A stretch of 64,000 nt of DNA from Arthrobacter sp. SLBN-83 (GCF_006715285.1 NZ_VFMX01000001.1:744001-808000), one strand, 5' to 3'; positions 18,487 through 27,779 are shown, counted from the first letter of the stretch. A program made the numbers and translations. The notes: generated by a model not told the origin, from the sequence alone.

Positions 18487-19692
18487 TCAGGAGATGGCGG
18501 ATATTCCGGTGATGGCCCGGCCCACGATCAGGGTATTGACCTCGAATGAGCCCTCGTAGGTGTAGATGGCTTCGGCATCGGCGAAGATCTTGGCCATCCG
18601 GTAGTCGGTGACGATGCCGTTTCCACCCAGGATGGAACGGCCCAGCGCCACGGTTTCCCGCATCCTGGCGCTGAGGTAGGACTTGGCCAGGGCCACCTGC
18701 GGCATGTCGGCGGCGTCCTGGTCCTGCAGCCTGGCGATCCCGGCCATCATGGACATGCTGGCCACGGCGTTGCCCAGCATGGTCACCAGCTGCTGCTGGA
18801 TCAGCTGGAAACGGGCCAGCGGCCGGCCGAACTGGTGGCGTTCCACCGCGTACTGCCGGGCGACGTCGAACGCCGCCAACTGCTGGCCCACCGCCTGCCA
18901 CGCCACCATGACCCGGGAGCTGCGGAGCAGTTCCTTGGTGTCCTCGAAGCTGTTGATTCCGGCAAAGCGGTCCGCTTCCGGCACCATGACGTCCCGGAAC
19001 TCAATGTTCGCGTTCTGCACCGTGCGCAGGGCGATCTTGTTCTCGATCCTGCTCCGGCTGACCCCCGGCAACGTGGCGTCGACAATGAAGCCCCGGACTG
19101 CGCCGTCCGCCTCGTCCCGGGCCCACACCAGCATGTAGTCGCAAAACGTCCCGTTGCCGATCCAGCGCTTGGCGCCGTTAAGCACCCAGGCGTCGCCGCC
19201 GTCGTCCGCTTCTCCTGTTGCCGACGAAACCCGCCTGGCACGCGTCTCCATGCCGCCCGCCACGTCGGACCCGTGCATCGGTTCGGTGAGCGCGAAGGCA
19301 CCGGTGGTGCGCAGCTCCGAGGCGTCAGCGAGCAGCCGCTCCTTCTGGTCGTCGCTGCCGAAGGTATGGAGGGATTCAACAAAGAGGTCGTGGTGGACCA
19401 GGAAGAAGGTGGCCAGGGACGTGTCCACCCGGGTTATTTCCGCGATGACCAGCCCGGCGAAAAGGTGGCTGTAGCCGCGGTGCACGGGGGTGCTCAGTTC
19501 CAGGGCGGCCAGCTTGGGCAGGATGTGCGCCGGAAACTCGGCCTTGTTCCACCAGTCCCCGGCGTAGGGGGCAACCTCGGCCGCCAGGAAGTCCCGGAGC
19601 TCGGCCAGCTTGTTCCGTTCGGCCTGGCCCAGCATCGATTCCACCGCGAAGAAGTCCGCGGCCGGCAATTGTGAAAGGTCTGGGGCGCTCAT
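18487..19692 (-). CDS. Acyl-CoA dehydrogenase
   Basis: A 401-residue flavoprotein of the acyl-CoA dehydrogenase family. It has the FAD/substrate-binding stretch [15 protein letters not shown], the mid-domain [13 protein letters not shown], and a catalytic glutamate in [19 protein letters not shown] close to the C-terminus, a position like glutaryl-CoA or short/branched-chain enzymes. The ATG at 19692 overlaps the TGA of the preceding SDR gene (ATGA, 19689-19692), so translation is coupled and both probably belong to one acyl-CoA beta-oxidation-type pathway. Chain length specificity is not visible. Confidence 0.9.
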   Translation of the reverse strand: MSAPDLSQLPAADFFAVESMLGQAERNKLAELRDFLAAEVAPYAGDWWNKAEFPAHILPKLAALELSTPVHRGYSHLFAGLVIAEITRVDTSLATFFLVHHDLFVESLHTFGSDDQKERLLADASELRTTGAFALTEPMHGSDVAGGMETRARRVSSATGEADDGGDAWVLNGAKRWIGNGTFCDYMLVWARDEADGAVRGFIVDATLPGVSRSRIENKIALRTVQNANIEFRDVMVPEADRFAGINSFEDTKELLRSSRVMVAWQAVGQQLAAFDVARQYAVERHQFGRPLARFQLIQQQLVTMLGNAVASMSMMAGIARLQDQDAADMPQVALAKSYLSARMRETVALGRSILGGNGIVTDYRMAKIFADAEAIYTYEGSFEVNTLIVGRAITGISAIS

Positions 19693-20483
19693 TTCGGTCC
19701 CATCCGGATGGCGCCGTCCAGGCGGATGGTTTCGCCGTTCAGCATGGCGTTGTCCACGATGTGCGCCACCAGGTTGGCGTATTCCTCGGGCTTGCCCAGG
19801 CGGGAGGGGTGAGGGACTTGGGCGCCGAGTGAGTCCTGCGCTTCCTGCGGCAGGCCGGCCATCATGGGCGTCTCGAAGATGCCCGGGGCGATAGTGACCA
19901 CCCGGACCAGCGAGCGCGCCAGCTCCCGGGCGATGGGCAGGGTCATCGCCGCCACCGCACCCTTGGACGCGGAGTAAGCGGGCTGGCCGATCTGGCCGTC
20001 GAAGGCCGCCACGGAGGCCGTATTGATGATGACCCCGCGTTCGGGGCCGCCCACCGGGGTGGCGGCGGGTTCGGTGGCCACCATGGCTTCGGCGGCCAGC
20101 CGCAGTACGTTGAACGTGCCCACCAGGTTCACCTGGATGACGCGGCTGAACGTCTCCAGCGGCAGCACGCCGTCGCGTCCCAGCACCTTGCCCGGCGTGG
20201 CGATCCCGGCGCAGTTCACCACGATCCGAAGCGGTCCCAGCCCCGCGGCGGTCCCGACGGCGGCCCGCACGTCAGTCTCACTGGTCACGTCCGCAGGGGC
20301 GAAGACGGCGGACTGACCGGCTTCGGCGCGGCTGTTGAGTTCGTCCGCCATTGCCTGCCCGTTGGAGGACGGCAGGTCAACAAGCACTACCGATGCGCCG
20401 CCGTCGAACAATCTCCGCGCGGTGGCCGCCCCCAGCCCGGACGCACCGCCCGTCACCAGTGCGACGCTGCCTTTGATGTCCAT
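19689..20483 (-). CDS. Short-chain dehydrogenase, 3-hydroxyacyl-CoA dehydrogenase type II-like
   Basis: A 264-residue classical SDR with TGGASGLG (NAD binding), NCAGIA, catalytic Ser in [11 protein letters not shown] and YSASKGA with the Tyr-Lys pair. The sequence resembles mammalian HSD17B10-type 3-hydroxyacyl-CoA dehydrogenases more than FabG. A near-perfect ribosome site, AAGGAGG, precedes the ATG at 20483 by four bases. It is the first gene of a two-gene unit with the acyl-CoA dehydrogenase, which together would do two of the steps in breakdown of a fatty or branched acyl-CoA. Confidence 0.87.
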   Translation of the reverse strand: MDIKGSVALVTGGASGLGAATARRLFDGGASVVLVDLPSSNGQAMADELNSRAEAGQSAVFAPADVTSETDVRAAVGTAAGLGPLRIVVNCAGIATPGKVLGRDGVLPLETFSRVIQVNLVGTFNVLRLAAEAMVATEPAATPVGGPERGVIINTASVAAFDGQIGQPAYSASKGAVAAMTLPIARELARSLVRVVTIAPGIFETPMMAGLPQEAQDSLGAQVPHPSRLGKPEEYANLVAHIVDNAMLNGETIRLDGAIRMGPK

Positions 20484-20614
20484 ACATCCTCCTTGATGCG
20501 TGTCCCCATGCCGCGGCGCGGCGTCGAGCAACAGTTAATGCATGTTAACTGAAATTGCGATCTCCCGCACCCTGCACGCATGCCGCCTTGCCCCGGCGGC
20601 TCCTTAGGCACGGT

Positions 20615-20620
20615 TAGGGT
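20615..20620 (+). promoter_or_regulatory. -10 element for the GH76 gene
   Basis: TAGGGT lies seven bases before the ATG at 20628; no ribosome site is seen, so the message is probably leaderless. Confidence 0.4.
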
Positions 20621-20627
20621 GGACGGC

Positions 20628-21911
20628 ATGACGTCCAGCAGCACTTCCATGAGCATCTGGCCGGACAGGGCAAACCACGCGGCCCGGTCCGTCACCGCCC
20701 TGTTCGGGCACAAGCTGCTGTTCCTCCCCGGCACCCATCTGGGCGCGGTGCTGTGGCAGGGCAGGCATCCGGGCCGGCAGGCCCGGCAGGAACAACAGGA
20801 TCAAGCCGTCCATCCGGGTAACCGGTGGCTCGCTTTGCTCCGGCGTGCCCGGCCGGCGGCTGCCCTGGCCCTCCCCTGGCACTACTGGTGGCAGGCACAT
20901 TATGTGGACTGCCTGGTGGATACCGGCCGGCGCGAACTTGGCGGAGGGGCAACCCCCGCTGCCCGGTTCGACGGCCCGGAGCGTCCCAGCGCTGGCCACC
21001 TGGCCTCGCGGCTGGTGACGGGCATCAGGCTCCGCAACGCCCTGACCTTCGTGAACAGCTACTACGACGACATGGCCTGGCTTGCCCTGGCAACCCTGCG
21101 GCTGGACCGGCTGGCCGAGGAGACGCGCCGCCCTGGCCGCCGCCGCAACGCCAAAGTCCGTGCGTCACTGGCGCTGCAGTTCGACGCCGCCTGCACCGAC
21201 GACCTTGGCGGCGGAACGTTCTGGAGCAAGAAACGCGACTTCAAGAACACCCCCGCAACGGCGCCGGTGGCACTGTTCTATGCCCGCACGGGCCGGCACG
21301 CCAAGGCCCAGGCACTGCTGGACTGGCTGGACGCAACCCTGTTCGACGCCGGGCAGGGGCTGTACCTGGACGGCGCCCGCCTCAACCCGGCCGGCGAGGT
21401 GGTGTTGGAGCGGGCCGTGTACACCTACAACCAGGGCCCGGTGCTGGGCGCGCTCCTGGAACTGGGCGGCGAAGCGAACCTGGCCCGGGCGGCCGTCGTG
21501 GTGGACGCGGTACAGCGGCTGCTGACGGTTCCTGCCGGCGGACCGGAGGGCGTTTCCGCCGGCGATTCGGTGCTCCGCTGCGAAGGAACCGGCGACGGCG
21601 GCCTGTTCACCGGGATCCTGTGCCGTTACCTGGCGCTTGCGGCCGTGGATACCCGGCTTCCCCAGGCCACCCGCACCACTGCTGCCCGGCTGGTGACGGA
21701 CACGGCCGGGGCGTTCTGGTCCGGCCGCCGTCCGGTGGGCCCCAGCGAAGCCGGTGCGAGGTTGCACGGCAGGAGTGTCTTCTCTATGCACGCCGCGCAA
21801 CCGGCGGCCGCGACGTATCCGCCGGGCGCCGCCGTCGAACTCTCCACCCAACTGCAGGCATGGATGACGCTGGAGGCTGCCGCGTCCGTAGCCGCCGCAG
21901 GCCTGCCCTAA
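20628..21911 (+). CDS. Glycoside hydrolase family 76-like protein
   Basis: A 427-residue (alpha/alpha)6-barrel protein of the GH76 group, whose characterised members cleave alpha-1,6-mannans. The catalytic Asp pair is in NSYYDDMAW (Asp147-Asp148) and the later YTYNQGPVLGALLELG is typical. No signal peptide is seen, so it appears cytosolic, unlike secreted mannanases; an intracellular substrate or a different activity is possible. The ATG at 20628 was chosen on the -10 spacing. The end overlaps by four bases the end of the convergent ydeI-like gene. Confidence 0.82.
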   Translation: MTSSSTSMSIWPDRANHAARSVTALFGHKLLFLPGTHLGAVLWQGRHPGRQARQEQQDQAVHPGNRWLALLRRARPAAALALPWHYWWQAHYVDCLVDTGRRELGGGATPAARFDGPERPSAGHLASRLVTGIRLRNALTFVNSYYDDMAWLALATLRLDRLAEETRRPGRRRNAKVRASLALQFDAACTDDLGGGTFWSKKRDFKNTPATAPVALFYARTGRHAKAQALLDWLDATLFDAGQGLYLDGARLNPAGEVVLERAVYTYNQGPVLGALLELGGEANLARAAVVVDAVQRLLTVPAGGPEGVSAGDSVLRCEGTGDGGLFTGILCRYLALAAVDTRLPQATRTTAARLVTDTAGAFWSGRRPVGPSEAGARLHGRSVFSMHAAQPAAATYPPGAAVELSTQLQAWMTLEAAASVAAAGLP

Positions 21912-22525
21912 CCGGGGTCGCTTGAGTCCAGCCCGGCGGGGCGCTTCTTCTGCGGATAGGGCGTCTCGCCGCGGGCCAGCATGTCAACGAACCCGGCGAT
22001 CCTGCGCTCCCGGGTGGCGGCCTGCTTCGCGGAGTTGGTCCGGTACACAAGGGAGAACAGGTTGGTTTTGGTAAGCACGTCGAAGGTTGCCTGCGCCGCC
22101 GGGTTCGCTGCGATGGCGGCCGCCAGGTCTGCCGGAACCTGAACATCGGCTTGCCCGCCGTAGGCCGCGTCCCAGCGGCCGTCGGCCTTGGCGGCCTCTA
22201 CTGCCGCCCTGCCGGCGTCGGTCATCTTCCCCTCCTTCTCCAGCCGGGCAACGTGGCCCACGTTCCGTGCCGACCAGATGCTGCGGGGGCGGCGGGGCGT
22301 CATCCGCTGGAACACGCTTTCGGCGTCGCGGCGCCTGCCCTGCCCGTCGATCCAGCCAAAGCAGAGCGCCTCGTCCAGCGCCGCCGGATAGTCCAGGCTG
22401 GTCACGTTCCCGCCCTTCTTGTGCACGACCAGCCACACGCCCGGGCTGGTCCTGTGGTTTTCTTCCAGCCAGGCGCGCCAGGCAGCGGCATCAGGCACCA
22501 GCAGTTCCTCAAGGTCATCGGCCAT
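21908..22525 (-). CDS. YdeI/OmpD-associated family protein
   Basis: A 205-residue protein with DAAAWRAWLEENHRTSPGVW, KKGGNVTSLDYPAALDEALC and GWIDGQ, all hallmarks of the YdeI/OmpD-associated (bacteriocin-protection-like) family, a cytosolic group of unknown biochemistry. The last third (NPAAQATFDVLTKTN, RERRIAGFVDMLARGE) is the family's C-terminal helical part. CAGAAT stands six bases before the ATG. It converges with, and slightly overlaps, the GH76 gene. Confidence 0.83.
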   Translation of the reverse strand: MADDLEELLVPDAAAWRAWLEENHRTSPGVWLVVHKKGGNVTSLDYPAALDEALCFGWIDGQGRRRDAESVFQRMTPRRPRSIWSARNVGHVARLEKEGKMTDAGRAAVEAAKADGRWDAAYGGQADVQVPADLAAAIAANPAAQATFDVLTKTNLFSLVYRTNSAKQAATRERRIAGFVDMLARGETPYPQKKRPAGLDSSDPG

Positions 22526-22531
22526 GGCCTA

Positions 22532-22537
22532 ATTCTG
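22532..22537 (-). promoter_or_regulatory. -10 element for the ydeI-like gene
   Basis: On the minus strand CAGAAT is six bases before the ATG at 22525; consistent with a leaderless message. Confidence 0.4.
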
Positions 22538-22631
22538 CCCGCGGAATCCCGGGCCACAAGCCCCATGTGCACCGGGTCTTCAGATGGCATCATGGCCCTA
22601 CAGACCGTTTCCCCACCTCAAGGACAACGCC

Positions 22632-23375
22632 ATGCTTCGAGTCCGCCCCGTCCACTTCACCTCACGCACCGACTCCTGGAAGCAGTTCCTCACCGCGCTG
22701 GGCATGGTGCAGACAGAGGACGACGGCGGCTGGCACGTCTTCGATTCAGCGTCCGGACGGCTGGCACTCCACGATGCGGAGGCCGGGTCCGGGCAGGACG
22801 GCCACACCGTATTCGCGGTGGAGGTGGGCGACGTGGCCGAATTCGCGCGCCGCACCAATCTGTCCGCGCAGGAGGATGGGACACGGGGGGAAGGAGCGCA
22901 GCCAGCCGAGCTGGTCACGGAAGCCCACGGCGAAGCCTGCCGGATCAGCGCCCCGGACGGCTTCAGTTTCATGGCTGGCAAAGCAACCCACGCCGCCCAG
23001 TGCGCTGACGCCGACCCCGCCCTGGCCGTCGTCGCGGTCTGGTACACGGCGGACCCGGAGGGAGCCGTCCGCACCCTGCTGCATGTCGGCGCCCGCCCCC
23101 GCCCTGTCCCGGACAACGATGAGACCGCCGACTTCACTGCCAAGAACGGCGGCGTCCTCCTGGTGCGGCCGGCGGCAGGGGCGTCCCGGTCGGGTTTGGG
23201 CTTTGAGTACGACGGCGGCCTGGAACCTTTGCGGGACCGGCTCACCGCCGCCGGTTTTGCCGCCAGCCTCACCGAGGAGGCGTTTGGAAGCACCCTCCAC
23301 GTGGCCAATCCGGACGCCGGCAGCCCCAACGCGCCCGCCACGGTGTGGATCTCCCAGCGCCGCCCCATGGGGTAG
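22632..23375 (+). CDS. VOC-superfamily (glyoxalase-like) protein
   Basis: A 247-residue protein with two glyoxalase/bleomycin-resistance (VOC) modules: LRVRPVHFTSRTDSWKQFLT at the start, a beta-strand-rich first module, and a second from about residue 125. The metal-ligand His/Glu pattern is not obvious, so it may bind rather than convert a ligand. AAGGA (22620-22624) precedes the ATG by seven bases. It lies nine bases before the Nudix-like gene; a -10-like hexamer overlaps its stop codon. Confidence 0.72.
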   Translation: MLRVRPVHFTSRTDSWKQFLTALGMVQTEDDGGWHVFDSASGRLALHDAEAGSGQDGHTVFAVEVGDVAEFARRTNLSAQEDGTRGEGAQPAELVTEAHGEACRISAPDGFSFMAGKATHAAQCADADPALAVVAVWYTADPEGAVRTLLHVGARPRPVPDNDETADFTAKNGGVLLVRPAAGASRSGLGFEYDGGLEPLRDRLTAAGFAASLTEEAFGSTLHVANPDAGSPNAPATVWISQRRPMG

Positions 23376-23378
23376 AAC
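23373..23378 (+). promoter_or_regulatory. -10 element overlapping the VOC stop codon
   Basis: TAGAAC contains the TAG stop of the VOC gene and lies six bases before the ATG at 23385, so the next gene could have its own leaderless promoter inside what looks like an operon. Confidence 0.4.
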
Positions 23379-23384
23379 TTAAGC

Positions 23385-23924
23385 ATGAACGTGCGCACAC
23401 CTGACCCGAATCCCGGCTGGCTCTCCGAAGAAGACCTCTTTGAGGCGCGCGGGCGGCTGCCCATGGTGTACGTGGAGGCAGTACCGGTCAGGCTGGATCC
23501 GCTGGGGTACGTCAACGAGGTGGGCACGCTGCTGCAGGCTGACGCGGACGGGACCATGGTGCGTTCCCTGGTGTCCGGCCGGGTCATTTACCGCGAAACC
23601 ATCCGGGCCGCCCTGCTGCGGCACATGGAAAAGGACCTGGGTCCCTTGGCGTTTCCGCAGCTGCCGCTGAGCCCCGTACCGTTCACGGTGGCCGAATACT
23701 TCCCCGCACCCTCACAGACAGGGTTCACGGATGAGCGGCAACACGCCGTGTCCCTGGCCTACGTCATTCCGGTGACGGGCGAGTGCGAGCCCCGCCAGGA
23801 CGCCCTGGAACTGACGTGGATGACCCCCGAGGAAGTCCTCAGCCCGGGCGTCCAGCTGGAGTTTCCCGGCGGCCGCGGCGGCCTCATCCGGCAGGCCCTG
23901 GCGTTCGCAGGCGTGGGCTTCTAA
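23385..23924 (+). CDS. DUF4916/Nudix-like protein with degenerate Nudix box
   Basis: A 179-residue Nudix-fold protein. The Nudix box region at residues 65-87 aligns as Gly65, Glu71, Arg79 and Gly86, but the Glu after Arg is His80 and the metal-binding Glu-Glu is Lys83-Asp84. Loss of these residues argues against ordinary Nudix hydrolase activity, as expected for the DUF4916 group. The gene starts MNVRTPDPNPGWLSEEDLFE, typical for this group in actinobacteria. No ribosome site is seen; the -10 spacing supports the start. Confidence 0.75.
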   Translation: MNVRTPDPNPGWLSEEDLFEARGRLPMVYVEAVPVRLDPLGYVNEVGTLLQADADGTMVRSLVSGRVIYRETIRAALLRHMEKDLGPLAFPQLPLSPVPFTVAEYFPAPSQTGFTDERQHAVSLAYVIPVTGECEPRQDALELTWMTPEEVLSPGVQLEFPGGRGGLIRQALAFAGVGF

Positions 23925-24012
23925 CCACCCCGCCGGGACGTGGGGGTCCCCGGTTTTGAGTGCCCGCCTTTGTAGACTGTAGGGCGGACCGCAAGAGAAC
24001 TTAAGGACTCCC

Positions 24013-25044
24013 ATGACCGAATCACCAGCCGCCAGGCACCACAGTGAACAGCAGGCTGGATCTCTGACCACCGGCAGCCACATCCTCCTTCCCGACGGCC
24101 GGCGCACTGCCGAAATCGACCAGGTTGAGCTCGAGCACGACGACTTCGGCTCCCCGGCACTGGTGCTGGCGAGCCTTTCCGGCGGCGGCACGCTGCGGGT
24201 GGCCATCGGCACCATGGTCACGGTTGTGGATGGAGCGCACGACGACGTCACCCAGCTTCCGCTGCCGGCAAACCTTCCGGAACCCACGCCGTATGCTGAA
24301 ACCACCGCACTCAACGACGGGCGGCAGGAGCAGCCCGGCGGCGGGACCGGTCCCATCCCGGTGGCGCCCGCCGTCGTCGTACCTCCCCTTCCGCCGGTAC
24401 CGCCCGCCGCCACCGGCCCAAGTGAGGAGGAACTGGCGCTCATCCCGGCCCCTGCCGGCACCCCTGAGTCGGTGGTGGAAGCCGCCGCCGAGGCGCACCC
24501 GGACGCGGAGGGCGTCCTGCTCCTGGCCGATCGGCTGTCCAAGGGCGTCAACTTCAAGTCCGGAAGCTGCCTGAAGGACCTCAGCGACCTGGCGCACGAA
24601 CTGTTCATCACCCTCAAGGACGCCGACGGGGCATTGTCCGTGGCGGACCTCCTGACCGTGCTGCCCTACGACGGGAACCCCGGCCGCTGGACCTCCGTGG
24701 AGGCGTCCCTGGCGCTGGCCAGCTACATCTGCCGGCAGGACGGCCAGGACAAGCGCGCCGAGGTCTACGAGAAGCTGATCCGCACGCCGGAAAACCAGGA
24801 AACGGACCCGTTCAAGGCGCGCATGGCCGCCAAGGTGCGGCAGCGCTCGCTCAACGAGCCCAACCTGTACGACAAGGAGATCTTCCGCTCCATCGACAAC
24901 TCCAACCACGACGCCGAGCGCGAGTGGCGGCTGCTGAGGCTGGAGTCCCTGCTCTTCCTGCGGGCACACGGCGGCTCGGAAACCATCGGAATGTCGGAGC
25001 TTGAACGGCGCATCAACAACGAGCTGGAAGCCGTCCGTTCCTGA
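24013..25044 (+). CDS. Conserved hypothetical protein with Pro-rich linker
   Basis: A 343-residue protein with an N-terminal beta-rich segment (GSHILLPDGRRTAEIDQVEL, about residues 20-90), a Pro/Ala/Val-rich linker (about 110-145) and a helical C-terminal domain (150-343) with repeat-like helices (VLLLADRLSKGVNFKSGSCL; ASLALASYICRQDGQDKRAE). No membrane segment or catalytic motif is recognised. AAGGA (24003-24007) precedes the ATG by five bases. It lies between soluble small-protein genes on the same strand, and codon use matches them. I do not recognise a named function. Confidence 0.65.
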   Translation: MTESPAARHHSEQQAGSLTTGSHILLPDGRRTAEIDQVELEHDDFGSPALVLASLSGGGTLRVAIGTMVTVVDGAHDDVTQLPLPANLPEPTPYAETTALNDGRQEQPGGGTGPIPVAPAVVVPPLPPVPPAATGPSEEELALIPAPAGTPESVVEAAAEAHPDAEGVLLLADRLSKGVNFKSGSCLKDLSDLAHELFITLKDADGALSVADLLTVLPYDGNPGRWTSVEASLALASYICRQDGQDKRAEVYEKLIRTPENQETDPFKARMAAKVRQRSLNEPNLYDKEIFRSIDNSNHDAEREWRLLRLESLLFLRAHGGSETIGMSELERRINNELEAVRS

Positions 25045-25103
25045 GCTTTCCGGCGACTGCCCGGATGGGGAAATTCCCCCTACCCGGGGCTGTGTCCACG
25101 GCG

Positions 25104-25109
25104 TACATT
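25104..25109 (+). promoter_or_regulatory. -10 element for the second SRPBCC gene
   Basis: TACATT lies seven bases before the ATG at 25117; there is no ribosome site between them. Confidence 0.4.
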
Positions 25110-25116
25110 CGGGGCT

Positions 25117-25845
25117 ATGACGAACAATCTCAGCGTAGTGATCAACGCCGACGCGCCGCAGGTCTGGACCATGCTGCGTGAACCGTCCAAGGTGGCCCAA
25201 TGGCACGGCTGGCAGGCCGAGGACCTGGAGTCCGAGATCAAGGAGATCTACTTCTCCAGCGACGTGGAGGAATCCGCGGACCACACCAGCCTGACCGTGC
25301 ACGGCGGGGACACGTTCGAGCTGCATCCGGTGGCGGGCGGGACCCAGGTTTCAGTGACCCGCGGCGCGGTGGACCACGACTCCGAGTGGGCCGCCTGGGA
25401 TGAGGACATCACCCAGGGCTGGCTGACGTTCCTGCAGCAGCTCCGGTTTGCCCTGGAACGGCACCCCCACGGCAAGCGGCACACGCTGTTCCTGCACCTG
25501 ACGGAGGGCAACGGTTCTGCCATCGAAAAACTTGGGCTCTCAGACCTCCCGGCGCCTGGGGAGCCGTACCAAGTGACATTGGGCACCGGCGAGGAGATCA
25601 GCGGCAAGGTCTGGTACCGGACCAGCCACCAGGTGGGTCTCACGGTGCACAGCTACGCAGAGCACGGCGAGGGGCTGCTGGTGGTTGCCGACCACCCCGC
25701 CATCAAGGACGTGCGTGCCGAGGGCGACGGCTCGCTGGTTGTCGCCTCCACCTACGACCTCGGGGCCGGGGCGTTCGATGCCATCCGGCAGTCCTGGGAT
25801 TCCTGGCGGGCCTCGAACTACCCGGCCTCGGAACCGGCCAGCTGA
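25117..25845 (+). CDS. SRPBCC-domain protein
   Basis: A 242-residue protein. Residues 1-115 form an SRPBCC/Activator-of-Hsp90-like module (VVINADAPQVWTMLREPSKV, then ITQGWLTFLQQLRFALE at its last helix). Residues 130-242 form a second, related beta-rich half with VSVASTYDLG-like strands and a final helix FDAIRQSWDSWRASNYP. It may be a tandem helix-grip protein binding a hydrophobic ligand. No neighbour reveals a role. It converges with an MFS transporter gene. Confidence 0.68.
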   Translation: MTNNLSVVINADAPQVWTMLREPSKVAQWHGWQAEDLESEIKEIYFSSDVEESADHTSLTVHGGDTFELHPVAGGTQVSVTRGAVDHDSEWAAWDEDITQGWLTFLQQLRFALERHPHGKRHTLFLHLTEGNGSAIEKLGLSDLPAPGEPYQVTLGTGEEISGKVWYRTSHQVGLTVHSYAEHGEGLLVVADHPAIKDVRAEGDGSLVVASTYDLGAGAFDAIRQSWDSWRASNYPASEPAS

Positions 25846-25860
25846 GTTCACCGGGGCTGG

Positions 25861-27174
25861 TCAGTTGATGCCCCCGGGCTCCCTCCAGCGCCCGGGGACG
25901 GTCGTCACCAGGACCAACGGGACCAGGGCCACAAGTCCGGCGAGCGCGAGCGCGGCGAAACCCGACACAGCGAGGAACGGGCCCGACAGGAATGCAGCTG
26001 CGGCACCGCAGAGATTGGCGAGCGCATCGACCGCACCCTGTGCCCTGGCCCTGTTCGGCGTAGTGAGTGCCTCGTTGAAGAGGGCGGACCCGGCAACGTT
26101 GGTGAAGGACCAGCCGATGCCGAGCAGGACCAGCGCAACGACGACCGTGGCGGTGCTTTCCGGATTGGCAACGGCTAGGAGGAGCGCGGCGGCGAGGATG
26201 GCGACGGCGGTTGCGACCGCGAACCGGGCACTCTTCCGGTCGATGACCACCCCAACGATGGGTGCGAGCGCGTACATGCCGACGATATGGACGCTGATGG
26301 TAAGTCCAATAATGGTGACAGTGCCGCCATGATGGTGCAGATGCACCGGGGTCATGGTCATCACCGAGACCATGACCACCTGCGCGGTGACGATCGCCAG
26401 GACCGCAGTACCTGCCCGCTTGCTGCTGCGCACAGCGGTGACCAGTTCCCGCATGGGCTGACGCATCCCCTGTGACCGTGGGGATGGTTCTGCGCCGCCT
26501 GATTTGCCGGCGTCGGGTCCGGCGGAAGGGAGCCCGAGGGACAGGGGCTCGGGCCGAAGGGCAAGGGCCACAACAAGGCCTGCTCCGCCAAGCGCGGCAG
26601 CCGCGATGAGGAAGGCGCCGGCGTATGCAGTGAGCCCGGTGGCGTCCCTGATCCAGCCACCGGGGATGCCGAGGTTGGGGCCGATGACCGAACCGAGGGT
26701 GCCCACCCAGACGACGAACGCCAGCGCCCGCCCGCGCTGATGTGGAAGGGCGCGGTCGGTGGCTGCAAAGCGGCTTTGCAGGGCCACGGCGGAACCGATG
26801 CCGATCAGGACCAGGCCCGGAAACAGCAAAAGCGCGGATTGCCACTGGGATGCGCCGACGAGCATGGCTGCACCGGAGGCCGCGGCCAGCCATCCTGCGC
26901 TGAGGGCAACACGGCGTCCCCTCCTGGCGGCAAGAGAGCCAAGGGGAAGCCCGAAAAATGCAGCTCCCAGGGTGCTCGCCATACGGGCCAGGCCGGCCCA
27001 CACCTCGCTGTTCGTGACGTCCTCAGCCAGCAGGACCCCAATGGAAGGCGCCACGCCCACGCCGACCGTCCCAATGATCTGGGCGAGGACGAGGACACCA
27101 AGGATCCTGCGCTGGACAGATGCCTGGTGGGAGTCTGCGGCCGTGGCGGCAGGAGCGGGAGTCCGGGACGTCAT
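25861..27174 (-). CDS. MFS transporter, drug-exporter type
   Basis: A 437-residue major facilitator with 12 predicted helices. The motif between helices 2 and 3 is GLPLGSLAARRGRRVALSAG, the MFS motif A, and the central loop (about 195-230) is charged and Pro-rich. The arrangement is that of 12-TM drug or metabolite exporters; the substrate is unknown. The ATG at 27174 was chosen over the TTG at 27201 because the TTG overlaps the divergent gene's ATG. It is divergent from a CGNR regulator, which probably controls it. Confidence 0.8.
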   Translation of the reverse strand: MTSRTPAPAATAADSHQASVQRRILGVLVLAQIIGTVGVGVAPSIGVLLAEDVTNSEVWAGLARMASTLGAAFFGLPLGSLAARRGRRVALSAGWLAAASGAAMLVGASQWQSALLLFPGLVLIGIGSAVALQSRFAATDRALPHQRGRALAFVVWVGTLGSVIGPNLGIPGGWIRDATGLTAYAGAFLIAAAALGGAGLVVALALRPEPLSLGLPSAGPDAGKSGGAEPSPRSQGMRQPMRELVTAVRSSKRAGTAVLAIVTAQVVMVSVMTMTPVHLHHHGGTVTIIGLTISVHIVGMYALAPIVGVVIDRKSARFAVATAVAILAAALLLAVANPESTATVVVALVLLGIGWSFTNVAGSALFNEALTTPNRARAQGAVDALANLCGAAAAFLSGPFLAVSGFAALALAGLVALVPLVLVTTVPGRWREPGGIN

Positions 27175-27200
27175 GGACCTTAGTGTGGTGTCATAGGTCA

Positions 27201-27779
27201 ATGCCTTTCAACCATGACAACATGATTGGTGTCCGCCTCGCCGAAGACCTCGTGAACCTGGCCTGCAGCGGCGGGTGGACCCACTTGGCGGTGTGCCGGC
27301 TCCTGCGCGGTTCTTTCGTCCGGTCCGTTGACCTCGATGCACTGGATGACGCCACGCTGCGGAGCCTGCGTGACTGGACCCACCAGCTGCGGTCCGTCTT
27401 TGACAGCCACTCGGTGGCCGCCCGCACCGAGCACCTGAATGTGCTCCTCGAGGAGGGCGTCCGCGCGGTGCGGCTGGCAGTCCACGACGGCCTGCCCCCG
27501 CACCTGCACTTCGCCGGCACTGAGGATGACCTGGTGCAGCGGGTGAAGGCACTCACTTCCGGGGGCCTTGCCATTTTTGCCGTCGAAGCTGAAGCCGGAC
27601 GCATGGGAGTATGTGCCCGGCCCGGATGCGGGCGGGTGTTCGTGGACACCAGCAAGAACGGACGGCGGGCGTACTGCAGTGCCAAGTGCGGCAACACCCA
27701 CGCCGTTCACCGGTACCGGGAACGGCAACAGGGCGCTGGGCACTCACTTGGCCGCAGCGTTTCCGCTCCCGCCCGGTAG
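27201..27779 (+). CDS. CGNR zinc-finger (ABATE domain) regulator-like protein
   Basis: A 192-residue protein of the CGNR family: an N-terminal alpha-helical ABATE domain (NMIGVRLAEDLVNLACSG onward, to about 125) and a C-terminal zinc-binding, probably DNA-binding, motif with C-x4-C and C-x3-C followed by CGNTHAVHRYRERQ. The usual CGNR signature is CGNT here, a substitution at its last position. Proteins of this family are thought to be transcription regulators. The gene is divergent from an MFS exporter by 26 bases. The ATG at 27201 lies on the divergent promoter spacer. Confidence 0.8.
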   Translation: MPFNHDNMIGVRLAEDLVNLACSGGWTHLAVCRLLRGSFVRSVDLDALDDATLRSLRDWTHQLRSVFDSHSVAARTEHLNVLLEEGVRAVRLAVHDGLPPHLHFAGTEDDLVQRVKALTSGGLAIFAVEAEAGRMGVCARPGCGRVFVDTSKNGRRAYCSAKCGNTHAVHRYRERQQGAGHSLGRSVSAPAR

